Part shown: positions 1 to 8,120 of the stretch, one piece after another
How positions within the stretch are numbered: position 1 is the stretch's first letter
Layout: each line of letters starts with the position of its first letter
From: [Clostridium] symbiosum ATCC 14940
GTDB taxonomy: Bacteria > Bacillota > Clostridia > Lachnospirales > Lachnospiraceae
Assembly (NCBI RefSeq): GCF_000466485.1
Contig: NZ_KE992859.1
Location: forward strand, 49,704-105,003
DNA: 55,300 nt
Reading direction: 5' to 3'
Notes under the pieces: model-generated
The model's database searches: none
The model's input: the letters and a program-made list of their open reading frames with translations, nothing else
Told to the model about the DNA's origin: nothing
Position numbers and translations under genes: made by a program

Positions 1-217
1 AGCGGAACCACTTGCAGCAGACCGAGAAAGAAATGGTCTGTGGGCAGGTGTGGGCGTCCCCATCGTCAAGGGCGATACAATTCCCCTCCTCATGGTAGCA
101 GCACTCCCGGCGGATCAGGGCGTTTGCCTGTTTCCTCTGTGCCGGGGTCATACGGTAAAAGGATCCGTCTGGCTTGCGCTCTAAGGGCGGAAGTCGTTTA
201 TATGGGTTATCTTTCAT
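1..217 (-). CDS. Cysteine-rich VLP-domain protein, partial (C-terminus off the left edge)
   Basis: About 72 codons are visible, starting MKDNPYKRLPPLERKPDG and containing clustered cysteines (ECCYHEEGNC, HTCPQ, VCCKW). This matches my memory of the cysteine-rich VLP proteins of Tn1549-type clostridial ICEs, where they sit among transfer genes; their biochemical role is unknown. The chosen ATG has a GGAGGG ribosome binding site a few bases upstream. The frame is also open further upstream to an ATG at 352 (45 more codons), but that start has no good binding site. The remainder of the gene lies outside the window. Confidence 0.72.
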   Translation of the reverse strand, partial: MKDNPYKRLPPLERKPDGSFYRMTPAQRKQANALIRRECCYHEEGNCIALDDGDAHTCPQTISFSVCCKWFR

Positions 218-531
218 GTGTTCCCTCCGTTTTTGCTTTCCTTTTGCCGTTCTCCCCGAAAAGTTTTCCACCCCCATTCCTGCGGCGTATTTCTCCTTTG
301 GCACGCAAATGCGCTGCTTCTCCGGGAGAGATATTCCTTTTCGGACGGTCATTCTGTTTTCAAGGTGCGGCTCATCGATGTACTAAGACAAGTCTACACC
401 TAAATGACCGCCCGTCCCATATATCCATAAGGTAGGAAATCAGCCCAGAAAACTCACTATTTCCACGCTCTCGGAATTGTGGTAGAATGGAAGAAACAGA
501 ACGGTAAATCGAGATTGGTGGTGGTAGTCAT
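218..531. other. Intergenic stretch, no convincing gene
   Basis: This stretch separates the divergent VLP gene (minus) and the membrane-protein gene (plus). The minus strand holds the in-frame extension of the VLP reading frame described above. I see no other supported gene, repeat or RNA. Confidence 0.5.
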
Positions 532-1557
532 ATGGACGGAACGAGGTTTCGTCTGGTGGTACATAACCTCAAAAAGCTGAATGGATTTTGCACTGCCGTA
601 GAGGGCGTGGTGGAGGGCAGCAGCATATCGGTGAACGATTATCTGTGCCTGAACCGCACCGATGGCAAGCGTATCAAGCTGCGCGTGGAGAGCATCCTGG
701 TTACACCGAAGCTGGAGGTTCGCACCGCCGAGCCCGGCAAGGCTGTGTGGCTGGTACTCCGCGGACGCAGGGCGAAGCAGATTCGCAGGGGCGATATTCT
801 GGAACCTCCTGCAACAGGGCGGCGCAGGCATTCCACAACGGCCGAGGTCCTTTCTGTGATCCTTAGTTTTCTGCTGATCGCCAATCTCATCAACATTGCC
901 ATCTGCCTGCCCATGGGGTGGCAGGACAATATATCCGAGATCCTGCGCTATTCCCTGGTTTTGGGGGCGGTGAATATCCCCATGCTTTTGGCGGTCGAGC
1001 TGTGGGATTTTCTCTCCCGGCGACGCTGGCGGCAAAAGCAGCAGCGCGACGATTGGGAGACCGATTTCCGGGTGCTGAAATGCTCGCCCATCGCCTATCT
1101 GCTGCTCCTGCTCCCGGCGGCGATCACGGTGATGGCCGGTCTGTTTTTCTACCTGTGGGCTATGGACGAACCCCAGACGCTGCAAACCCTCTGGGCTAGA
1201 GGTGAGCTGAACCAGGAGCTCTTGACCCTCTTTGGGCTTGACCTGCTGTGCATCGGCTCTTTTCTCCACTCGACCTGGCGCAAGGTCTTTTATTCCCGGC
1301 GTTTGCTGCGGGTGGTCAGCTTTGGGATAGCCCACGACATCCCGTGGACACAGCTGCGCTCCATCCTCCTGCTGTGGGATAAAAAGAACGCCCGGATGAT
1401 CCTGCGGACAGCGGAGAAAACGATCAGCCTCCGCTCGGATGTACTGTCCGATGGATGGGGAGATTTTCTGGACTTTGCGCTGACGATGGCGGGAGAACAC
1501 GGTATTCCATACGAACTGCAGAATGTGAAGCATATAGGGCGATTCAAGAGAAGATAG
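532..1557 (+). CDS. Membrane protein with EF-Tu domain 2-like N-terminus (unknown function)
   Basis: The product is 341 residues. Residues 1-90 look like a beta-barrel of the EF-Tu domain 2 type (valine/glycine pattern with GVVEGSSISVNDYL and RRGDIL near its end). Three hydrophobic segments follow at about 103-127, 137-160 and 183-207, and the C-terminal ~90 residues resemble the soluble tail of YcxB-like proteins. Without tools both similarities are suggestions. The start ATG follows a GGTGGTGG run. The gene is GC-rich compared with the flagellar operon and the broken genes after it, which suggests independent acquisition with the ICE debris. I do not recognise a function. Confidence 0.6.
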   Translation: MDGTRFRLVVHNLKKLNGFCTAVEGVVEGSSISVNDYLCLNRTDGKRIKLRVESILVTPKLEVRTAEPGKAVWLVLRGRRAKQIRRGDILEPPATGRRRHSTTAEVLSVILSFLLIANLINIAICLPMGWQDNISEILRYSLVLGAVNIPMLLAVELWDFLSRRRWRQKQQRDDWETDFRVLKCSPIAYLLLLLPAAITVMAGLFFYLWAMDEPQTLQTLWARGELNQELLTLFGLDLLCIGSFLHSTWRKVFYSRRLLRVVSFGIAHDIPWTQLRSILLLWDKKNARMILRTAEKTISLRSDVLSDGWGDFLDFALTMAGEHGIPYELQNVKHIGRFKRR

Positions 1558-1692
1558 GGCGCTTTTCGGATGCTCCCGAAGCGGGAGCGCATGGGTGACT
1601 GTATCGCTTGCAAGGAATGTAGTATCTTTGAATATCTTGACCATGCTTTGATTTTGGTTTTACGAGGGATTTGAAAGGAATAGGGACATTTT

Positions 1693-1917
1693 ATGTGTTT
1701 TGAAGCCAAACGTTTAATGTGTAAGTGTAGAAAGCTACCACCGTATGGTGATTTCACTGTCGGTTCAAGTTATTCATTCGATTATTTAATTGATGCTGAA
1801 TGAGTAATAGATGACTTGGAAAATGAAATTACTTTTGCTGAAAAGCTTTTTAAAATATGTTTTGAAAATATTTCGGAATTGGAGTGGTCAACATGGGATT
1901 CCTCAATAAAATCTTGA
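1693..1917 (+). pseudogene. Small broken gene with an in-frame TGA (unknown function)
   Basis: From an ATG preceded by GAAAGGAA the frame gives a plausible 74-residue acidic protein (SYSFDYLIDAE, then VIDDLENEITFAEKL) interrupted by one TGA at 1801-1803. Both halves have protein-like composition and the frame continues to a TGA at 1915-1917, overlapping the next ATG at 1893. A Trp-to-stop change (TGG to TGA) is the simplest explanation. The arrangement of two small overlapping genes recalls immunity-type gene pairs, but I do not recognise the family. It is AT-richer than its neighbours. Confidence 0.45.
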
Positions 1918-2329
1918 AGAAAGATAATGGTAACAAGAAAAAAGCAACGATACTCTCGAAGAAGATATTCCATTGGCTTCCGACTGGGTGACAAAAGCAC
2001 TCAATTCGTCCGGCTATAAAGCGGATTATTCTTTAGAAAGCATAAAAGAAATTGATAGATTTTTTGATGAACAGAATTCCGAAATAGGTTTGCTTTCAAA
2101 AAATCGCGGTATGATTTTATTTAGTTTAGGTTCATATATTGGCGAAACGGCGATTAAACTATATGGTGGAAAATGGAGCACGGATGATAGCGACCCACAA
2201 GGAGAAATAAATATTGCCGTTAAGTTAAGTAATGGGACTGTTATCTGGCCTGTCTTTAGATGTTTGAAAAGATGCAAACAGGGATGTGAAGAAAGCATCT
2301 ATGCCTGTCTTTTTGCGCTCAAGAATTGA
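1893..2329 (+). pseudogene. Small frameshifted gene (unknown function)
   Basis: An ATG at 1893 opens MGFLNKILKKDNGNKK. The rest of the protein, about 130 residues (TLEEDIPLASDWVTKALNSS and later YIGETAIKLYGGKW), lies in the -1 frame. The frames join in the A-run at 1938-1943, and one missing A would restore a single protein of about 145 residues. A real frameshift, an assembly error in the homopolymer, or -1 slippage at AAA AAA are all possible. It overlaps the preceding broken gene, so the two probably formed an operon. The family is not recognised. Confidence 0.5.
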
Positions 2330-2379
2330 TTTCATAGAGCGATACATTCCAGTTTATCGAGCAGACAAGGAGCGAGAGC

Positions 2380-2655
2380 GTGGAACTATCCATACATGAA
2401 CGATTGAAAGACCTGCGTGTGGAGCGAGGGCTGACGCTGGAGCAGCTTGCGGAACAGACCCACCTCTCCAAATCTGCGCTGGGTAGTTACGAAGCGGAGG
2501 ACTTCAAGGACATCAGCCACTATGCCCTAATCAAGCTGGCGAAGTTTTATGGCGTGACCGTCGACTATCTGCTGGGAGTGGCAGAAACAAAAAGCCACCC
2601 AAACGCGCTTTCAGCGCCGCCGTTGACAGCCTCACCCGTCTTTGCTAATGGGTAA
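2380..2655 (+). CDS. XRE-family HTH regulator, C-terminally truncated
   Basis: Residues 5-64 form a Cro/CI-type helix-turn-helix (RLKDLRVERGLTLEQLAEQT, then KSALGSYEAED and YGVTVDYLLG). This exact style of regulator is common in Tn1549/Tn916-like clostridial ICEs, where I remember it as about 130 residues; here the frame leaves the family after ETKSHPNAL and ends after 91 codons, so it looks cut short by a deletion. The start is a GTG with a GGAG upstream. DNA binding could persist, but a C-terminal dimerisation part would be missing. Confidence 0.7.
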   Translation: MELSIHERLKDLRVERGLTLEQLAEQTHLSKSALGSYEAEDFKDISHYALIKLAKFYGVTVDYLLGVAETKSHPNALSAPPLTASPVFANG

Positions 2656-2659
2656 TCAA

Positions 2660-2690
2660 GGCGGGAAAGCCTTAAAATGGCTTCCCGCCC
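2660..2690 (+). terminator. Hairpin after the XRE regulator
   Basis: GGCGGGAAAGCC and GGCTTCCCGCC pair across a short AT-rich loop just after the stop codon. The tail is only moderately T-rich (CATTTCAATTTT), so this is a likely but imperfect intrinsic terminator. Confidence 0.5.
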
Positions 2691-3184
2691 ATTTCAATTT
2701 TGGGAGAAAAATCCACCTGCCTTTTCGTGAATGTGGCTATCCGTTTGGGACACTTTTTCCCATAGTCCGGCGTGGGACAAGGGACAAAGGTTTTCATATA
2801 CGCCCCGTCTGCTGATGAAAACGCCCTTGCCCGATCCGGCGGCAACGGCATTTTTACGGCAACGCCGACAGAGCGTATAACACACTACACTTTGCAAGCA
2901 AAGTCGTGTGCCAAGGGGCAAGCCCCTTTGGAAACCCCGGACAACAAAACAGACTGCATATCCCGCACTTTTCGGTGCTTGATACTCAGCCTTTATTTGT
3001 TGTCAGCAGCCCCCGTTTCGTGGTCTGCGTGTAGTTCCTTGTAAACTGACCTAAATATCATAATAAAAAGCAGCGAAAAGAAATAGCAGCTTAAAAGCTA
3101 AGAGTTACCCTCATAGGCTTATTAAGTGAACCCTCTTTTAACGAGTGAAATCAAGAAATGGATAAAAAGTAGGGATAAAAACAA
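2691..3184. other. Hairpin-rich non-coding ICE debris between the XRE gene and the flagellar operon
   Basis: Two adjacent inverted repeats occur: CTTTGCAAGCAAAG at about 2890-2903 and CCAAGGGGCAAGCCCCTTTGG at about 2911-2931. This type of sequence is, from memory, found upstream of mobilisation genes in Tn1549-like ICEs. The frames here do not look like real proteins. Beyond about 3060 the DNA is AT-rich and featureless up to the flagellar terminator. The point where mobile DNA stops is not visible as a clean repeat. Confidence 0.45.
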
Positions 3185-3226
3185 GGAATCGCCAGAACCG
3201 TTAAATGCCGGTTCTAGCGATTCCTA
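3180..3226 (-). terminator. Terminator of the flagellar operon
   Basis: GGAATCGCCAGAACCG pairs with CGGTTCTAGCGATTCC around the loop TTAAATGC (one unpaired or mismatched base in the stem). On the minus strand it is followed by TTGTTTTTA. It lies just downstream of the last operon gene, so it is the expected end of the long transcript. On the plus strand the tail is weaker. Confidence 0.8.
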
Positions 3227-3240
3227 ATTAGGGACTTATT

Positions 3241-4518
3241 TTACATCCCCTTATGCTCTCCCTCGTCCTTATCCTCCCCAGAAAAAGTTATCCCTTTCCA
3301 TATTTCATTCACTTCCTCCACACAATCAAAATAGAACTGTGCCACCATATTAGAAGGGATTCCCAGTTTTTTTACCATCTGGTTGATACTATTCCAGTCG
3401 GCCCTCTCGTAATCCAGAACTAGGGTATACAGGTCCCCACATATCCCTGCCCTGCTAATCAAGGCCTCCTTGATTTCCTCCCGGATAGGAAGTTCCTTTA
3501 GAATATCCTCCAGCGGGCTATCCACCATATATTCCAGGGTAGAAAACATACCCATCATATAAACTTCCCCAGGAGAGACCGGTAGTCCATCAATATAACG
3601 GGCCAACCTGGAACAAAACGTTCCGCGCATGAAGGATCTCTTTAAAACCTGCTCTGTGATACCGCCATCATCCTTATTATCACTCTGCATGCTCAGCAGG
3701 TAAACCCAGTGCTTCAGTTGACGGATTCCTAAAATGACCAGTGCCTGACGTATAGAAGAAATCTTTTTACTCAAAGCAAAATACCTGGAATTAATCAGCT
3801 TAAATAATGCATAGGTCAAATAGGCATCCCTGCTGATAATCTCCTCAATCTCTGTCATATCAGGCGTATCTTTTGTAACCGCTACCACCAGTTGGAAGAA
3901 ATTACCTTGGAGGAAATCCAATTTTGCCGTTTTAATCAATGTGGCTTCTGATATGTATGTCCCCTGCAGATGATCCACCCCAAGAGTCTTTGCAAACTCA
4001 TAATCTTCCCTGCTGTCAACTCCATAGGCAATGCACTGCTTGTTGAATCCCCTGGCCATCCTGACAATGTTCTCCATCGAACTCTCCCCTGACCGTTCCG
4101 TCCTCCCCTTTACATTAATTTTGAGGAAATCCACGTATTCCAGTATACTGAAAAAACGGGCTGAGAATTGAAAGTCATTTATGGCAAATCTATATCCCTG
4201 ATTCCTGTACTTCTGTACAATCATCAAAGATAATGGATTTACCAACACATTATCCTCAATCTGTATAATCAGCTTACTGCTCTCAAATATCTTGGGTGTA
4301 TTGCGAAAAAGCAGGCTTGGAGTAAACGTGGCAAAGATAAGTTTTCCATCGTATATCTTTTCATTATTCTGCATGAAGAAATTAGCTATGGTACCGGCCG
4401 CCATATGGTCCTCAGAACTATTATACAGGGCATCATCCCCAAGCTGGAACATGACCTCATTGCCGATTACCTGATCATCCCTATCCTTAACAGGCTGTCT
4501 TACTACATAATTATTCAT
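3241..4518 (-). CDS. Degenerate EAL plus HDOD domain signalling protein (YuxH/CdgJ type)
   Basis: The product is 425 residues. The N-terminal ~200 residues follow an EAL fold (VRQPVKDRDDQVIGNE, then FAINDFQF and LKIN), but the signature glutamate triplet reads EVM and the DDFG region reads NDFQF, so phosphodiesterase activity is doubtful. The C-terminal half is HDOD-like (LINSRYFALSKKISSIRQAL, GIRQLKHWV). Proteins of this architecture influence motility in other bacteria, often without c-di-GMP hydrolysis. It starts 2 bases after the cheV stop and is the last gene before the terminator, so it is co-transcribed with the flagellar operon. A c-di-GMP-binding or purely protein-interacting role is inference. 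Confidence 0.85.
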   Translation of the reverse strand: MNNYVVRQPVKDRDDQVIGNEVMFQLGDDALYNSSEDHMAAGTIANFFMQNNEKIYDGKLIFATFTPSLLFRNTPKIFESSKLIIQIEDNVLVNPLSLMIVQKYRNQGYRFAINDFQFSARFFSILEYVDFLKINVKGRTERSGESSMENIVRMARGFNKQCIAYGVDSREDYEFAKTLGVDHLQGTYISEATLIKTAKLDFLQGNFFQLVVAVTKDTPDMTEIEEIISRDAYLTYALFKLINSRYFALSKKISSIRQALVILGIRQLKHWVYLLSMQSDNKDDGGITEQVLKRSFMRGTFCSRLARYIDGLPVSPGEVYMMGMFSTLEYMVDSPLEDILKELPIREEIKEALISRAGICGDLYTLVLDYERADWNSINQMVKKLGIPSNMVAQFYFDCVEEVNEIWKGITFSGEDKDEGEHKGM

Positions 4519-4520
4519 GC

Positions 4521-5435
4521 CTAATCCCTCTTTTCCAGTAAATAGTCTAATATCTCGACCAAATGGCCTATTTCCGGCTTAGAAAGTTGTTCATCAGCCC
4601 CCACCGCCTTCCCCTTCCGCCGCATCTCTTCATCGATGAGGGAAGAAAAAATAACTATGGGAATATGCTTAAGCTCCTCATCTTCCTTTACCAGTTTTGT
4701 GAGCCTATGTCCATCCATCTTAGGCATCTCAATATCCGTAATTATCAGGTCCACTTTTCCATTCTCCCTCCCCTCAATTCGCAAATAATCCCATGCTTCC
4801 TGTCCATTGTTAAAAAGCTCCAGGTTATGGTAACCGGCCTTAATTAATGCCTGCTGAATCATCTTAATAAGAAGAATAGAATCCTCCACTACCACAATGT
4901 TGGATGACCTCTCCTCCCGTTTCCCCAATTTCTCAATCTCTTCCATCTGTATACTGGTAGCCGGTGATATATCCGCTGTTATTTTTTCAAAATCCAGTAT
5001 AGACACAAGACGTCCGCCACACTGAGTGATTCCGGTAGTTACTCCATCTTCCCCGCCGTTAATGCTTTTATCTGGCTTCTGGATATCCGCCCATGAAATA
5101 CGGCTGATTCCCTCCACGGTGTTTACTCGAAAGGCTGTATACATCTTGTTGAACCCGGTTACAATAAATAAATCCCTGGAATTTTTTTCTGTCTCCCTCC
5201 CAGTCAGGTATAACGGCAAATCCACTACCGTCATAAGTGTCCCTCTTGGCTTGAATATCCCTTCAATAGAGGGATGTGCATGAGGTATGGGCTTCACCTC
5301 ATTCGACATCATAATCTCTTTAACCTTTGCCACATTGATACCGTACAACTCTCCATAAATGGTAAAAACCATGATCTCAAGTTCATTTGTACCTGTCTCC
5401 AGCAGAATTTTACTGCGATTATAAGTTTCTTCCAT
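4521..5435 (-). CDS. cheV: Chemotaxis coupling protein CheV
   Basis: The product is 304 residues: a CheW-like domain (about 20-160, with FTIYGELYGINVAKVKEIM) followed by a response-regulator receiver (about 178-304) with the phospho-acceptor Asp near 234 (ITDIEMPKMDG). CheV links receptors to CheA and its phosphorylation tunes adaptation. No CheA or CheW gene is in this window, so the kinase must be encoded elsewhere. It lies between cheD and the EAL/HDOD gene in the same transcript. Confidence 0.93.
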   Translation of the reverse strand: MEETYNRSKILLETGTNELEIMVFTIYGELYGINVAKVKEIMMSNEVKPIPHAHPSIEGIFKPRGTLMTVVDLPLYLTGRETEKNSRDLFIVTGFNKMYTAFRVNTVEGISRISWADIQKPDKSINGGEDGVTTGITQCGGRLVSILDFEKITADISPATSIQMEEIEKLGKREERSSNIVVVEDSILLIKMIQQALIKAGYHNLELFNNGQEAWDYLRIEGRENGKVDLIITDIEMPKMDGHRLTKLVKEDEELKHIPIVIFSSLIDEEMRRKGKAVGADEQLSKPEIGHLVEILDYLLEKRD

Positions 5436-5460
5436 ACTCCATTAACCTCCTTTTCCACCG

Positions 5461-5925
5461 TTAGAGTATAAGTTCCATCCTGCCATAGGCCTTCACTTTT
5501 ACGATTCCATTTGATACATCCATCATCATGGTTCTGGCATAGTCAGAACCTGTGTCCTCTCCCAGAATGCGGACGCCGCTCTGATACAAGATGCTTTTTA
5601 CCGCCTGAATGTTGCGCTGTCCTATATTCCCCAGCGCCGAAAACTGCTGCCCTGAAAACATACTGGCACCACCAGCAATCCTGGCCGTAAGCCTGGACTT
5701 CATCCCGCCAAATACGTGAAGTTTCCGTAAAGTCTCAGCGATTCCCGTATCCGCATATTTATAGATACTCACCGGACTGTCCAGCTCTGCCTTGGGAAGC
5801 ATAATGTGAAGGAGACCGCCCAGTTGAATGGAGGGGTCGTAAAAACAAATCCCAATACATGATCCCAGTGCATAGGTAATCAGCTCCCCCTCTGTTCTTA
5901 TAATTTTCATATCGGCAATCCCCAC
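5461..5925 (-). CDS. cheD: Chemoreceptor glutamine deamidase CheD
   Basis: The product is 154 residues and aligns over its length with CheD, which deamidates receptor glutamines and, in Gram-positive bacteria, partners with CheC. The catalytic Cys is at about residue 23 (LGSCIG) and the His at about residue 40 (GGLLHIMLP). The start is a GTG; the ATG five codons on (MKIIRTEGEL) is an alternative. It is directly downstream of cheC, the usual pair. Confidence 0.93.
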   Translation of the reverse strand: MGIADMKIIRTEGELITYALGSCIGICFYDPSIQLGGLLHIMLPKAELDSPVSIYKYADTGIAETLRKLHVFGGMKSRLTARIAGGASMFSGQQFSALGNIGQRNIQAVKSILYQSGVRILGEDTGSDYARTMMMDVSNGIVKVKAYGRMELIL

Positions 5926-5938
5926 CGTGACTGTCCCG

Positions 5939-6562
5939 TTAATTTCCTACTCCCATCCTGTCGAGCAGGCAGCTCAATCCTTCAACCTCCGGGACCATAA
6001 AAAGGTTGCTTTCCAGTTTCATGCCTCCATAAATCAAATTCCCTTCTATGGTCATCAGCTTGTTTGTCTGATAGGCTAATTCCACCATAGGCACAGATAG
6101 GATTCCCCCCAGCATGTTAACCGATAGGACTGGGACGGAAAGCTCAATTGTAATTCCTGATAAATCTGATATTGCATTAATATAAGAAGATATCATAATG
6201 TTACCTATCTCAAGTAAGGCTGAACGCTGTATTTCCTCTAGACGCGGGATTTCTACCTCCGCTTCACCGAACATTCGCTCCAGTACTGCGTTAATCAACG
6301 CCTTTCTCTGAATGCATAGCATCATCCCTTTCAGTTCACCTGACATATGAACCATAATCCCCGCTACGGTTTCTTCTGGATTCCCCATCCTTCTAATGAT
6401 TTCATTGTAGCCCAATATATGAATATCAGGAACTCCCATTGTAACGGTCTCACCCAAAAGCTGAGACAGCGCCGTGACTGCATGAGCTGTTCCTATACTT
6501 CCCACTTCTCTTACTGCATCCCTCTGCAATAAATTCATATCATCATAATGTTTCAGTCCCAC
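5939..6562 (-). CDS. cheC: CheY-P phosphatase CheC
   Basis: The product is 207 residues with the two-fold CheC repeat. The second phosphatase motif is intact (E118 to N121 in LLEIGNIM). The first reads EVGSIG: E19 is present but the expected Asn is Ser22, so one of two centres is probably weakened. CheC dephosphorylates CheY-P and is stimulated by CheD. The GTG start has a GGAAG site. It lies between flgG and cheD; FliY, encoded upstream, supplies two further intact centres. Confidence 0.92.
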   Translation of the reverse strand: MGLKHYDDMNLLQRDAVREVGSIGTAHAVTALSQLLGETVTMGVPDIHILGYNEIIRRMGNPEETVAGIMVHMSGELKGMMLCIQRKALINAVLERMFGEAEVEIPRLEEIQRSALLEIGNIMISSYINAISDLSGITIELSVPVLSVNMLGGILSVPMVELAYQTNKLMTIEGNLIYGGMKLESNLFMVPEVEGLSCLLDRMGVGN

Positions 6563-6598
6563 CAGGTTTCTTCCTTTCCTACTCTAAAATACTGCGCC

Positions 6599-7354
6599 TT
6601 AACGTCTCAATTCGCATTCCAACTGCTCTATCTCATCTGAAGTCTGGAGCATCTTAAGTGAAAGCTGGTACGCCTTTTGGCTTTCTATCAACTGGGACAG
6701 TTCCTTTGCCAATTCCACATTTGACATTTCCAGCATCCCCTGCAGTAATTTCCCCCTGGGTTCCTCATTATCCAGATTGACCTGTGAATATACTTCACCA
6801 TTTTTGTCTGATACGGCATAAACATTGTAGCCCAGGACATCCAACCCATCCTGTATTGGGATTTTAAAGATACCGATGCTCCCAGCCACATCAATCCCTT
6901 CGCCTTCATTTCCATCCTCACCATTAACCGAGAGCAGGACAGGTTCCCCATCCGCATCCAGAACCTGGCGTCCCATGGAATCACAGAGATAAAATTCACC
7001 ATCTATATTCACCGGTTCGAAGCTTCCGTCTCTTGTATAAATCGTATTGTCCGTATCCGGATCCAACAGACCGAAAAATCCTGGCCCTTCTATCGCGAAA
7101 TCATAATCCCGTCCAGTCTGGTTTAAGGCCCCCGGCTGATACGTAAGGCTATCCGTCTTATCCATACGGATTCCATGCCCTTTCTCTATATTTTCATTCT
7201 GTGCTGCCAGTGCTGTGTAGATAAGGTCTGAAAACACACTGTTTTTGCTTTTGTAGCCGGTGGTATTAACATTGGCCATATTATTCGATATCACACTAAT
7301 CCGCAGCATATTGCCGGCTGCACCGGCAGCCGCAGTATAAAATGAACTTCTCAT
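6599..7354 (-). CDS. flgG: Flagellar rod protein FlgG (second of two rod paralogues)
   Basis: The product is 251 residues. It has the N-terminal rod/hook signature (SVISNNMANVNTTGYKS) and C-terminal helix (ELSQLIESQKAYQLSLKMLQ) that form the axial coiled-coil layer, with a central domain containing DFAIEGPGFFGLL and YTRDGSF. It is part of the distal rod. The start overlaps the end of the preceding rod gene. FlgF, FlgG, FlhO and FlhP are hard to tell apart; the assignment rests on order and similarity. Confidence 0.85.
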   Translation of the reverse strand: MRSSFYTAAAGAAGNMLRISVISNNMANVNTTGYKSKNSVFSDLIYTALAAQNENIEKGHGIRMDKTDSLTYQPGALNQTGRDYDFAIEGPGFFGLLDPDTDNTIYTRDGSFEPVNIDGEFYLCDSMGRQVLDADGEPVLLSVNGEDGNEGEGIDVAGSIGIFKIPIQDGLDVLGYNVYAVSDKNGEVYSQVNLDNEEPRGKLLQGMLEMSNVELAKELSQLIESQKAYQLSLKMLQTSDEIEQLECELRR

Positions 7355-8103
7355 ACTTTTCCAATCTCCGTCACTGCTTTTCCCATTATAGTATCGTACA
7401 TCTTAAGTATTTGGGCCGCCCCCTGAATGGAACGCTGGCTGGCAATCATGTCCGTAGTTTCTTTTAAGACATCCACGTTAGATTGCTCCAAGTAGCCCTT
7501 CATAACTTTAGGATTCTCCACCAGAAGTTCCTGCTGATTCGTGGTAAAGGTAGAATCCTCTCCCTTCAAAAGCTGAGCATAATCGTCAAAATCCACTATC
7601 TCAATACCATCTATCTCTTCACCGAACGGATCATACAGGATACCGGCGGCATCCATATCTATCGCATCCGAATCCAAATAGATATCTCCCCCCTGGCCCT
7701 GAACCCGACCCACGCCATTTAATGCCAGCATTCCCTCCTGATCCACGGAAAATGAACCATTTCTTGTATAACAAAATCCCCCTCCCGGCACGGCAATTTT
7801 AAAAAAGCCATTTCCATTTATGGCAAAATCGAGATTCCCATCTGTTTGTTCCGGTGCCCCTTCCTCAAAACTGACATTCGCACTGTCCCCAACTTTTGCC
7901 ATGCTCACAGCGCCTAACTGCCGGGACCCGCCCTTATCTACATTACCTGTTCTGAGAATCATTTCCTCCCTAAAATTCCGCCCCAAATACGTGTCCGCTT
8001 TATAGCCAGGAGTTTTTGCATTTGCCATATTATTGCTGATTACATTCAGTTTCTGACTTTGCACCATCATACCAGAAGTTAGATTATAAAATACCTGAAA
8101 CAT
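7351..8103 (-). CDS. flgF: Flagellar rod protein FlgF/FlhO-like (first rod paralogue)
   Basis: The product is 250 residues from MFQVFYNLTSGMM, with the signature NVISNNMANAKTPGYKAD and the C-terminal SNVDVLKETTDMIASQRS. The longer frame from 8127 is unlikely, because AAAGGGGA sits correctly before the ATG at 8103. It follows sigD and precedes flgG, the order seen in several clostridia for the flhO/flhP-like pair. It assembles the proximal or distal rod outside the membrane and is exported by the flagellar type III apparatus. Confidence 0.83.
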   Translation of the reverse strand: MFQVFYNLTSGMMVQSQKLNVISNNMANAKTPGYKADTYLGRNFREEMILRTGNVDKGGSRQLGAVSMAKVGDSANVSFEEGAPEQTDGNLDFAINGNGFFKIAVPGGGFCYTRNGSFSVDQEGMLALNGVGRVQGQGGDIYLDSDAIDMDAAGILYDPFGEEIDGIEIVDFDDYAQLLKGEDSTFTTNQQELLVENPKVMKGYLEQSNVDVLKETTDMIASQRSIQGAAQILKMYDTIMGKAVTEIGKV

Positions 8104-8120
8104 AAGATTCCCCTTTCTTA

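Noticed and set aside
457-1644. Long minus-strand open frame of 395 codons opposite the membrane-protein gene
   Set aside because: Its composition (His/Pro/Gln-rich) is that of a GC-rich antisense shadow; the plus-strand gene has a binding site, membrane helices and sensible codon use.
1801-1803. TGA codons at two expected Trp positions (1801 and 35990) as a sign of TGA read as Trp
   Set aside because: Both are in decayed genes, and intact genes in the window end normally at TGA; ordinary decay explains them.
5900-5925. GCCGATAT sequence resembling a SigD -10 element at the cheD start
   Set aside because: It is within the coding start of cheD and has no correctly spaced -35 element.
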